Assembly: GCA_947683425.1 (NCBI GenBank)
Contig: CANTUQ010000073.1
Span: 5,490,501-5,554,500 of the forward strand
Direction: 5' to 3'
DNA from: Excoecaria cochinchinensis
Lineage: Eukaryota; Streptophyta; Magnoliopsida; Malpighiales; Euphorbiaceae
DNA length: 64,000 nucleotides
The position numbers were made by a program, and so were the translations under genes. The stretch's first letter is position 1. Every line of letters begins with the position of its first letter. Below, piece by piece: positions 1 through 9,146 of this stretch. Under the pieces are notes generated by a model. That model worked only from the letters and a program-made list of their open reading frames with translations. It searched no databases and was not told the origin of the DNA.

Positions 1-1
1 C

Positions 2-2211
2 ATCTGTAACCTTTGGAGCTTGGATGCAGGATTGAGGCTCCTGTTTGGTGCATTTGAGATTGCTGTGTTAGAAGGTTATGGGATTGCCTCCAACCAACTG
101 CATCTGAACGGGTGGAGGTCGGTGGCCTGCTTCAAGATTCTGTGCCAGATAGAGGGAGTGGTTCCGACTCTGGATCTCTTCAGCCACTTCTTCTACATTT
201 TAGGTCGGAGTGATGGAACGGAGTACTTCTTCACCAGCCGACCGAAGAGAAAGCTCGTCCACATCCCCACCCTGATGAAAGGATTCAAGTAGAGGTATTT
301 TTTGGTGGGGATGGTCGGTGGGTTCAGCGTGCGGCTTACCCGATCGGAGGGAGCCACCATTTTGAAGGATCAAGCCGCCGGTCAGCCTTTGTACAAGGCC
401 GACATCAAAAAATTGATGGACGCCGTGGCGAGGTAAGGAGAACCCTACAACTCCAACTTTCTCCTGGGGACATTGTTTGGGTCTTCTAGCTCTGAGGCTG
501 GCAAAAATGCAGAACGTGAGCATTAAGATTAGAGTAGGGGAAGCAGCATAAGTTGGTAGTCATGCATTGCATGTGCATTGAGTTTTAATTTGGGTGGAAA
601 GAACACTTATCTTATTTGTCTCTGTGATGCAGCTACGATGGCTGGAGGGATGATATGGCAAAGCAGCTTGCCGATCAGGCCAAGGCCAAGAGGGAGGCCG
701 ATCGGGCTGCAAGGGAGGAGAAGAAGACAAAAAAGAGGAGGATCTTGCCTGCCTCAGAATTCCATGCTTCTCGTGGTCCGGCGGGTGCTCCTTCCACCGC
801 TGCCCCAATTGCCGTTGTCCCCGCCTCTCGTCCAGCCTTGGTTGTCTCAGGGCCTGTGACCTCCCAATCTAGTGCAGAGGGTCGGCATCTATCCAGGCAG
901 CTGCTGCTGAGGGAGGAATCTGATTATGAGGAAGCGCAACCAGCCGTTATTCCTCTAAATATTCAACTTTTGAGGGAGGTTGCTCAAAAGAAGGCTGCTG
1001 AGCTGGTGGCTGCTTCAGACGCTCGGGTTACAGTAAAAGGCAAGGCACCGATCCAAGGCGAGTCCACTCGACGAGCTGCAGGGGGAGCCCCTGAGAGGCG
1101 AACCGTGCCCCTGAAGGACGTGCTGAGGGAGAACTTCGGCAATGACTGGTCAGCGGGCAATAAAGTAGTTGCCAGTTACCTTTGTCTGGGTATTCTTCAG
1201 GATGATAACTTCAAGGCCATGGGAGATCCCAGCTTGCTCGCCTGGGAGTGCAGCATGTTCAATCAGCAGAGTCTGGAGGTGAGGTTTAGCCAGCTTCTAT
1301 CATGATGTCTGGAAATTGATGCTACTTTCCCTACTGATGTTTTTATTTTTGTTATTATTTTTTAGTTGATCAAGAGGGGCCTGTGCATGCACGTTATAGC
1401 GAGCTTCCTGAAGGCAAGGTTAGAGGATACTGCCAAGGTGAAGGGGGAGGCAAATGCTCAACACGATGCTGCCTAGAAGGAGGCCTCTGCCCTTCGCTGG
1501 GAGGTGGCAGACCTGAGGAAGGAGGCCTCTCAGCATGCCCAGGAGTTGAAGACTCGGCTAGGCAAGGCCGATCGGCTGAAAGGAGAAGTTGCACGCATGA
1601 CAGCCGATAGTGCTCAATGCCGAAAATTCGAGGTGGAGGCGGCTCGACTGAGCTCTGAGCGCAAGCTACTGGGCGCTGAGAGCGCCAAGGCCAAGGAAGA
1701 GAATGGTAAAGCTCTGGCGGTGTGTGACCAGCTTAGCGCCGAGCAAAACTCACTGAAGGCCACTTTGGAGGATAGGGAGACTGTCTGGAGGAAGAGGCTT
1801 GAAGAGGAGTTTGCCTCTCAAAAGGAGCAGCTTCTTGATCAATTGGGTGAGGCTCAAGGGAAGTTGTTGTCTCGGTTAATTTTCGAGGCCGGGAAGCGCT
1901 TTCCTGAGGCTGAGGTCGACTGGATGGAGGACCCAGGAGTTCTACCCAACCCTCTATCCAGTGATGATGAGGAGGAGGCTTCTAAAGAGGAGGCGACCGA
2001 TGGAGCATCCGGGGAAAACATCTTGTCATCTAAAGTTCTGCCAGATGTGCCGTCCGGAGCAGGAGTTGGTGCCTCTTTGCCAGCAAAGCCTATCTCTGAG
2101 GCTGCAGCCAAGTCTTCACAACCTCCTGCCGAGCCGAGTGCAGAGCCTACTGCTGATTCGGTCTCGGCTCCTGCTGATGTAGAGATTGTAAATATAGAAA
2201 ACTTAGATTAG
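2..2211 (+). pseudogene. Antisense ORF of Tat-type element (putative gypsy-type transposon domain plus coiled coil), decayed
   Basis: The reading frame is open from the window edge, so the N-terminus lies upstream. Three exons fit: up to 432 (donor GTAAGG), 633-1278, and 1366-2211. All junctions keep frame. The first exon (LDAGLRLLFGAF, then NGWRSVACFKIL) resembles the plant 'putative gypsy type transposon' domain (PF04195-like, from memory). Exons 2 and 3 encode a Lys/Glu/Ala-rich coiled coil followed by an acidic, Pro/Ser/Ala-rich tail ending at TAG 2209-2211. Premature TAG codons at 290-292 and 1474-1476 make it a pseudogene. Such ORFs lie antisense to gag-pol in Tat-lineage elements, and here it converges on the minus-strand gag-protease frame. 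Its function is unknown. GC content is well above the surrounding AT-rich DNA. Confidence 0.7.
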
Positions 2212-2991
2212 ATTTTTGATTGTATACCTTTATTTTTTGTATTGATTCTTGTAAACTGTACAGTTTATCCTTTCTTCAATAAATTGCAACTTTTGTGTAA
2301 ATTGCAAACCTCAACAATTATGGATTATCATTTTTCAATAACTTGTATAATCATGTATGATTTATTAGTGTGATCGACTGATTAGTCATAGATACTTCCT
2401 GAATTTGAAGAAGTTTTTGAGCTTCAAAATTGATAACTTTTAGAACTAGTGATGAATTTATCCGATCTGATTGGAAAAATATAATCAGTCGGTCATCTGG
2501 CATTAGTTATCAATTATACTCTCAGAGATCGGGTCCCAGAAAGTCAAGCATAGCGAATGACTTTTAGCCTCCCGTTGACTTAGGATTGGCCGAACAATTT
2601 CGTACATTGAGTTAGTATTTTAATTTGCATTCCGATCTGTGATCGTTGGGCAACACTTAACTCGGGAGAAACTGTCGAACTAATTTGACCATCGCATTTT
2701 CGGTTCAGGATCGGCGTCGAACCTAGCCGATGAGCCAATGGGATTTATGCGATTTCCGCATCTTTAGATCGGGAATATCGTTGATCCTAACGGATAAGCC
2801 ATTAGGCAGTTTCCGTATTTTCGGATCGGGAGTATCGTCGATCCTAATGGATGAGCCACTGGGCATTATGCGATTTTCGTATCTTTGGATCAGGAATACC
2901 GTCGATCCTAACGAAGGAGCTTGACCTGCAAACAAATGGACTCCAACTTTCGTATCTTTGGCTTGGGATGAGCATCAAGCCTAGCGGATAA
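2212..2991. repeat. Intergenic spacer of element C with imperfect tandem array
   Basis: No gene here. From about 2707 to 2990 there are four to five imperfect units of roughly 60-75 bp. Each has a GATCGGGAATATCGTCGATCCTAA-like core (GATCGG, then TCGATCCTAA), an ATGAGCCA-like segment and a CGTATCTTTGG-like end. Short tandem arrays at this place are typical of the hypervariable region beside the 3' part of Tat/Ogre elements. Confidence 0.6.
2278..2283 (+). terminator. AATAAA polyadenylation signal of the antisense ORF
   Basis: AATAAA lies 67 bp after the antisense ORF stop, in a T-rich stretch typical of plant 3' ends. This is consistent with the ORF once being an independent + strand transcription unit. 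Confidence 0.45.
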
Positions 2992-3066
2992 TGTAACACC
3001 CCGAAATAGCCCTAGAAGAATGACAGAATTTTTGTTCAGAAAGATTAGATGTTGAGAGTGAGAATC

Positions 3067-3102
3067 CTGTCGCGAGCGCGACAAGCGTCGCGGGCGCGAC
3101 AG
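3067..3102 (+). other. GC-rich hairpin module in solo LTR 1 (first)
   Basis: A 36 nt segment folds as CTGTCGCG / CGCGACAG (8 bp), an AG/GG internal mismatch, CGCGAC / GTCGCG (6 bp) and an AAGC loop. It sits in otherwise AT-rich LTR. Confidence 0.75.
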
Positions 3103-3703
3103 AACCACTCCGGTGATAGGGTATTTAAATTGGCCTTTTTAATTTGTAACTTTGTAGCAGAGTGACACATGGCACGGTAGGGAAGTGACAAGTGGCAAGG
3201 GATTAAGTTAGATTAAAGAGGAATAAGTGACCCAAAAGGAAAGAAGACACTTGGCTTAGTAAGGATAATTATGAATTAATGAGGTTAGTGAGCATTAAAT
3301 GAGCAGTAAATTTTGGATTGACTTAGAACATCTGCCCTTTTCATTCCTCTTCTTCACGTTAGTTTCTTTCTTTTCTCTTGTTCTACTCCTTTCTTCATTT
3401 CTTCTTTCTTCTTCTTTACATGTTTTGAGTGATTCATTTGGATTAGCTTTGAGAGGGGTTAGTAGAGCTTGATTAGGTCTCCTAAGAAGGTAAGTAATGC
3501 TATTTAGTTAGTATTGGTCTTCTTCTTCTATCTTATTTCTGTTTTTGATTTAAAGTAAGAGAGAAGAGTAACTTTGGTATTTTGAATGGTTTGTGTATGG
3601 AAGCTGTGGACAAGAGGCCCAATAAAGGCAAAGAGAAGGTCAGAGCCGAGTAGAGAGCGCGGTTCAACTCCTAGAGGTAGGGATCGTGTGCGGTTTTCTT
3701 TTA

Positions 3704-4765
3704 CTCGTTTTGATTGCTTGTTGTGATATATGATGTTTGAATATGCATATGTTGTGGTTATATGAGTGTTAGATGAGTTGTACATGTTTTATAGTTGTGA
3801 AGTGTGTTATGGGTAAAAGTCTGTTTAGTTGTTCATAGACCTCTGTGTGTTGTTGTGACCATAGATAGCGTTTCAGAGCTCCAATTGAGTTGATTCAGAT
3901 GGCGTTTGAACCCTAAGATCTGCAGCTAGAAATGACTAAGAGAGTGCCGGAGCTAATTCTGGACTTAAGATCTTCAAAAGTTTTAAAAACCGAGACCCTT
4001 CTGATTGAGCGGGTTCTCAGGAACAGTATGTGGGTTTTGGGTCATATCTAGAGTTTCAGATGTCCAAACGACCTGAAACTTGTCCCATTGGAAAGATAAC
4101 ATCCTAGGGTAAAATTGTTAAGAAGAGTCTTTTTACTAAAAAGGAGTTTTAGGGACTCATTTAGGCGATACAAGGTAGATGCGAGAAACTGCCCTGGTAG
4201 TGTTCATTTAGTATAGCATGTGGGTGGGGAAACGCTCGTTTTGATTGCTTGTTGTGATATATGATGTTTGAATATGCATATGTTGTGGTTATATGAGTGT
4301 TAGATGAGTTGTACATGTTTTATAGTTGTGAAGTGTGTTATGGGTAAAAGTCTGTTTAGTTGTTCATAGACCTCTGTGTGTTGTTGTGACCATAGATAGC
4401 GTTTCAGAGCTCCAATTGAGTTGATTCAGATGGCGTTTGAACCCTAAGATCTGCAGCTAGAAATGACTAAGAGAGTGCCGGAGCTAATTCTGGACTTAAG
4501 ATCTTCAAAAGTTTTAAAAACCGAGACCCTTCTGATTGAGCGGGTTCTCAGGAACAGTATGTGGGTTTTGGGTCATATCTAGAGTTTCAGATGTCCAAAC
4601 GACCTGAAACTTGTCCCATTGGAAAGATAACATCCTAGGGTAAAATTTTTAAGAAGAGTCTTTTTACTAAAAAGGAGTTTTAGGGACTCATTTAGGCGAT
4701 ACAAGGTAGATGCGAGAAACTGCCCTGGTAGTGTTCATTTAGTATAGCATGTGGGTGGGGAAACG
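3704..4765 (+). repeat. 531 bp direct tandem duplication inside solo LTR 1
   Basis: Copy 1 is 3704-4234 and copy 2 is 4235-4765. They are nearly identical; the one difference I noticed is ATTGTTAAG versus ATTTTTAAG. The sequence after copy 2 repeats CT, so the break may involve 2-3 bp microhomology. The near-identity suggests a recent event, younger than the LTR. Confidence 0.92.
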
Positions 4766-4768
4766 CTT

Positions 4769-4803
4769 CTGTCGTGAGCGCGACATGGTTGCGATCGCGA
4801 CAG
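4769..4803 (+). other. GC-rich hairpin module in solo LTR 1 (second)
   Basis: A 35 nt segment has the same architecture as the module at 3067: CTGTCGTG / CGCGACAG outer stem with one G-U pair, a 2 nt mismatch, and CGCGAC / GTTGCG inner stem with one G-U pair. Pairing is kept although the sequence differs. Confidence 0.7.
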
Positions 4804-4825
4804 AGAGGGATTTCCCAAGTTATCC

Positions 4826-5040
4826 CTAGATGAGCACGACTAGGACAAATGAATCCTAGTCGGATGAGTTGTCCTAGTCGGATGGATGAACACTAGTCGG
4901 ATGATTTATCCTAGTAGGATGAGTGAGCACTACTAGGATAAGTTGTCCGAGTAGGATAATTTGTCCTAGTAGGATGAGTGAGCACTACTAGGATAAGTTG
5001 TCCGAGTAGGATGATTTGTCCTAGTAGGATTATTGAGCAC
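4826..5040 (+). repeat. Minisatellite, about 55 bp period, in solo LTR 1
   Basis: Imperfect copies of CCTAGTAGGATGAG and GAGCACTACTAGGATAAG alternate. The later part has a clear period of about 55 bp; the earlier part has CCTAGTCGGAT variants. It ends at GAGCACGAGTCGTGCTC, a perfect palindrome. Confidence 0.75.
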
Positions 5041-5329
5041 GAGTCGTGCTCAACCTCTCTCTTTCCCTATTGCTTCTATTTTGAGTTTTCTTGGTCTGTT
5101 GCTCTTGTTTTGAGTTGATATATGTCTAAGCAAGTTTTGTATAGCACCCTTTGGTCCATATTTGGTTTAAAACTGATCTTTTAAGCCTCTTACATAGCTA
5201 ATATTAATTAAACGCACATGATTAATAATCATTATATGAATTAAATGCATTTTAGTTTTTGTTGATGAGTTGGTATCTGTGTATAATATAAGAGTTGTTA
5301 GAGCCTGATTACCATTATAGTGGATAGAT

Positions 5330-5345
5330 AAGCATGCTTATAAAG
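5330..5345 (+). promoter_or_regulatory. Candidate LTR core promoter: palindrome plus TATAAAG
   Basis: AAGCATGCTT (perfect palindrome) overlaps TATAAAG, followed by GCAGCTGC. The same arrangement is in solo LTR 3 (28649-28664) and, reversed, near 51697 in solo LTR 4. In solo LTR 2 (about 23965) the box is changed to CCTATAGAG. Conservation suggests a promoter, but this is inference. Confidence 0.4.
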
Positions 5346-5716
5346 GGCTAGAGTGCAGCTGCTAGAGTTGGCCTTAATTGTGCCCAGAGTTCGGAATACC
5401 TCGTGTATTCCATAGAGTTTGAGTTAATTCTCCACATGTAAGATACTGTAAACAGTATCCAGAGTTACCCGTATCCACCGTAAAAGGAATTCAGGCTTAT
5501 TGTTTTATCCTCGTTATTGTTAGTGTATAGTGAACATGAAATGATCATATGTAGTGTTATAAGTAAATGTTTAAAGTATATGAGATGAATGCTACAGGAT
5601 AGTTATATGTACCAGCACATGTTTATATGAATTAGAATCCATGATTTACATGAGTGTGAAAATATATGCATGTGTGCTTTGGCTAATATATGTGATGTAT
5701 ATATAATTTATTTTGA

Positions 5717-5772
5717 GACTTCGAAAGAAGTCCCTTGCATTGTTTTCATCCCCACTAAGCGTTATCGCTTAG
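5717..5772 (+). other. Conserved double stem-loop in solo LTR 1
   Basis: Stem-loop 1 (5717-5732) is GACTTC-GAAA-GAAGTC. Stem-loop 2 (5755-5772) is CTAAGCG-TTAT-CGCTTAG. It lies about 400 bp from the LTR 3' end. Related modules are at 25379-25396 (second loop only), 29299-29353 and 51323-51377 (reversed). Confidence 0.8.
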
Positions 5773-6323
5773 CACGGATGTTTGTTTCCGTGTAGGTTGA
5801 CAGGTGCGGACCAGTGAAAGCGTTCATCTGCAAGTGAGGGCCACTAGGAGCTTTTTGATATACCCTTTTTGTATAAGATAGAAGTAGAGTTTGTGATGTT
5901 TTGAGTAACATCATTATGTATATAGAGAGTTTATTCTCGACATATAATCGTTAAAATTATTTGTATATGTAACGTAAATGAATATGTAACAAGTATAAAG
6001 TTTTTGTATTATGTACAGTTTATATATATGTTATTAGAGCTCTTTATGTTTGGGCCCAACTTATTTCTAATTATTTATTATTTATTGCTATCGCTTCCGC
6101 TAATGCATGTACATGTATACGTAAGTGTCCGCGTGGCGCCCCGATATCCCTTACCGGGGGTATAGGGGTGTTACAGATAAGCTGTACCATGCATACCTTT
6201 TATAGAGATGGAAAATAATTTCTTTATTTATTGAATTCAATTCTTGATACATTATTACAAGGAGTTGAGGGTGAGCACCCGATTAGATATTGTCCTCTTT
6301 GAGTCGTCTACGGGCATTGCCCT

Positions 6324-8651
6324 CTAACCCTCAAGGTTTTGTTCTTTGGTGGACGCGTATCTCTGCTGCCTGATCATGGTGATATATGCCTCGTGGGATG
6401 CCTTCTGGTTTCCCCTTAGAATTGCAACGCCTCCGCTAGTTGGGATTTTCATCACCATGTATTGTATGCTCGTGACAGCTCCGGTTTGAGAGAGTAGGGG
6501 CCTGGCAAAAATGGCGTTATAGGCAAAAATTATATCAATCACCATAAATGTTACCTTACAGGTGTGGGTGAGTGCCTCTTGGCCAAGCTCGATAGACACC
6601 ACTACCGGGACAGTAGTGTTGCCAAGTCTGGTCAGCGGGGTGGCGTTCGGCTTCAACTCTTCAATCGGCAGTCCCATAGTTCTGTAGGCTTAGAGGGTGA
6701 GCACATTCACAGCGCTGCCATTGTCCACCAAAATCCTTTTAACATCAAAGTTGTTAATTCGAGCCCTGATGACGAGAGCGTCCTTGTGAGGAAACATCAC
6801 ATCTCGTGCATCATCACTGGTTATGGTGTCCAAAGGGAGCCGTTCGTCTTGGTGAGAGAGATACATGCCTTTCCCCTTCCTCTTTCTGGACAGGTCCTCC
6901 TCGTAAGATGATCCTCCTGTGATCATGTTTATGACCCCGGCATATGGTCTGCGTGGGTCAGTATTCCTTGGATTTCTGCGCTCGCTGTCATCGTCCGAGC
7001 CAGAGTCATCCTTCCTGAGGTTCGGCTGTCTGCAGGGACTTTCCCCTCTAGCCTGACCTACAAATTTTTTAAGAGACCCCCTTTGTATAAGCCGCTCAAT
7101 CTCCTTCTTCAGCAAGTAACACTCGTCAGTGGTGTGACCGACGTCTCTATGAAACTCGCAGTATTTGCTTTGGTCCTCTCGCTTCTGTTCGGATAGTTCC
7201 CTGGGCCAATTGATTTTCCTGTGTTTCTCTTTAATCCACATTAGCACCTGGGCTGGGTTGGTGTTGAGCGGAGTAAAGGTTCGGGCCGACTGGTTGTCTG
7301 ATCGATCGGTTATTCCCTGTCCGGCCTCCTTTCGCTTGCCCAGATTTCTTGAAGCGGAGGTTCTGTCCGGACTCCTCGCTATCCACTCGGATACGGGAGT
7401 TCTATTGAATGACCATTCGTCTAGATACTGCAGTCTGTCCATGACATTAGTCCTTCTTTCCCTGTTGGACCTCAGGGCATCATCCAGCTGGATGTGCTGT
7501 CTGGCCCTTTCCATCAGATCGAAAAAGCTGACCGGGGGTCTTGTTGTTATTGACTCAAATAGTGGGCAATCAAGGATGCCCTCGGCCAAGGCGGTCGTTG
7601 CCATTTCCACACTCACATTCCTCACCTTAGATATCGCGGCTTGGAATCTATTGATGTAATCTCTAAGAATTTCATCGGTTCTTTGGTAGAGATTGTACAA
7701 TTCACTCACCAACTTCGATGCTCGTGTCTGCACAATAAACCGTGTGGTGAACATCTCTTTGAGTTATCTGAAGGAGGTGATTGATTCCTAAGGCAGCTTG
7801 TGAAACCAATTCAAAGCATCTCCTCCCAAGGTAGTAGGGAAGATTTTGCAGGCGATCCTTTCATCGTAGGTGTAAACTTGCACTTTAGTCAAGTACTCAA
7901 CCAAATGAGTTGTGGGATTAGTTTTACCTGTATACTTGTCCATCACCGTATCTCTCCATCTGGGAGGCAACTCGGACTCTATAATCTCCCTGCAGAATGG
8001 AGACACAGTATTTTTGCAGGTGTCCCCTTCAAACATAGTTTTTTTGGAGCCCGTCAAGCCAAACTGCCTGAGTTTTTGCTTGAACCACCTGTCCTCCTTG
8101 CTCATGGCCGTCGAGATGGACTCATTTTTCGGCCTTATGGAGTGGCTGCGATTACGCGTGCACATGAAGGACAAGTCATCTCCGATGGACGGGGTGGAAG
8201 ATCTGCTGGGGAAGTAAGTGGAGTCTCTATTTGAGGACATCGTCCCTTTCCCCTTATCATACCTTCCTGGAGTCCTTACTCCCATTTGCCCGCCGTCATG
8301 GGTTCGCGGCTCATTGATGGAGATTCCTTTGTTTTTCCTCCTTTTAAAGTCTACGTCTATGAAGTCCTCTTCATGGTCTCTTTCAGAAGTTCTAGGAATT
8401 TTACCTTTCTTGATTGTTTGTACAATGCTCTTAGTAAAGTCACTAAGGAGGGCACGAGTGTCCTTGACCGTGATGGGGGTGTTTTCTAGCTGCCGTAGGA
8501 TGGCATTGTCGAATTCTGGGAGAAGGTTACCCCTGGCTGGGGACCTGGGAGATCTCTCCCGTCCCCCTGTGGGCCTAGATCTGCCCTGGCTATTGCCATT
8601 ATGATTGTATTCTCCAGAAGCTGTGTGCTTGTTTGATCTTGAACTTGTCAT
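6324..8651 (-). pseudogene. gag-protease polyprotein of element C, decayed
   Basis: One minus-strand frame runs from ATG at 8649-8651 (MTSSRSNKH) to 6324, broken by three in-frame stops: TAG at 7788-7790, TAA near 7765 and TAG at 6690-6692. Order: charged N-terminus; retrotransposon gag domain with RWRDTVMDKYTGK, then GGDALNWFHKLP and MFTTRFIVQTRASK; zinc knuckle CEFHRDVGHTTDEC; Arg/Asp-rich linker; aspartic protease with ILVDNGSAVNVL (DNGS in place of DTGS, common in Tat lineages), then MVIDIIFAYNAIFARP. The product would have been the particle protein and protease. The frame is otherwise intact, so decay is moderate. Element D carries a homologous, more decayed copy. Confidence 0.88.
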
Positions 8652-8673
8652 GGCTCCCAACGAAAGCACCAAA

Positions 8674-9141
8674 TGATAAGACGTGAAATGTCTTTATCTG
8701 AAATAGAGGGAGAGCCGGTCGGATGATTGAGACTTGCAAGAAAGAATGCCCGGTCGGACCAGGCGTGAGCACTCCGAAACTTAAGTTAGTAGCTTTCTAG
8801 AGAGAGAATGCTTAGAGAGAGAGTCTTAGAGATTTTATACCTGGTGCCACTGTGCATTGGGCTATTTATAAGAGACAGGAGAGGTGCACTTGAGTGCTTG
8901 GGGCGTGATTACTGGTAGTCAGAGCAGGTGAGCGGTGAAGTGATAGGGAGTAGGTGAAGGGTATGCGTGTTGCCTTGTGTCAGTGGGCTGATGGGACTGA
9001 CGGTCACATCAGTCTGATTGGACATGACCGCTGCCTTCAAGCTCACGCCTAATGCTCTTTGCTTGATGGGATTTGGACCCTGCCAGGTGGATTGGGCCGA
9101 CTGAATGGGAATTTTAGTAGATGTCATTTATGTGGTTATCA
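8674..9141 (-). mobile_element. 5' LTR of element C (468 bp)
   Basis: It begins TGATAA and ends TTATCA, immediately next to the gag leader. The LTR of element D has the same ends and shares the stretch around GTGAGCACTCC and AAACTTAAGTTAGTA. The TSD cannot be checked because the other end lies outside the window; the adjacent 5 bp are ATTAG. Confidence 0.75.
8872..8880 (-). promoter_or_regulatory. TATA box of element C LTR
   Basis: On the minus strand this reads TATAAATAG, mid-LTR and about 220 bp before the gag start. Element D has a matching CTATTTATA (minus-strand TATAAATAG) at the equivalent place near 50930. Confidence 0.6.
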
Positions 9142-9146
9142 ATTAG

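Larger units (their letters stand above)
2992..6175 (+). mobile_element. Solo LTR 1 of a long-LTR family (TGTAACACCCC...GGGGTGTTACA)
   Basis: The 3184 bp segment begins TGTAACACCCCG and ends GGGGTGTTACA. It is flanked by an exact 5 bp target-site duplication, GATAA (2987-2991 and 6176-6180). There is no internal region, so it is a solo LTR left by LTR-LTR recombination. It shares ends and internal motifs with three other solo LTRs in this window. The long LTR and TGTAACACCCC end suggest Ty3/gypsy, perhaps Tekay/Del, but that assignment is inference. It interrupts element C: joining the flanks restores a continuous spacer. Confidence 0.92.
1..9141 (-). mobile_element. Element C: Tat/Retand-like Ty3/gypsy element, non-autonomous, left end outside window
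   Basis: Read on the minus strand: 5' LTR 8674-9141, a primer-binding region (TTTGGTGCTTTCGTTGGG, about 8656-8673), gag-protease 8651-6324, a short spacer, then an antisense ORF reaching the window edge. No reverse transcriptase, RNase H or integrase is recognisable between protease and the antisense ORF. The whole spacer, without solo LTR 1, is only about 0.9 kb. Pol was therefore lost, or the element belongs to a gag-protease-only lineage. The 3' LTR lies before position 1. Confidence 0.75.
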
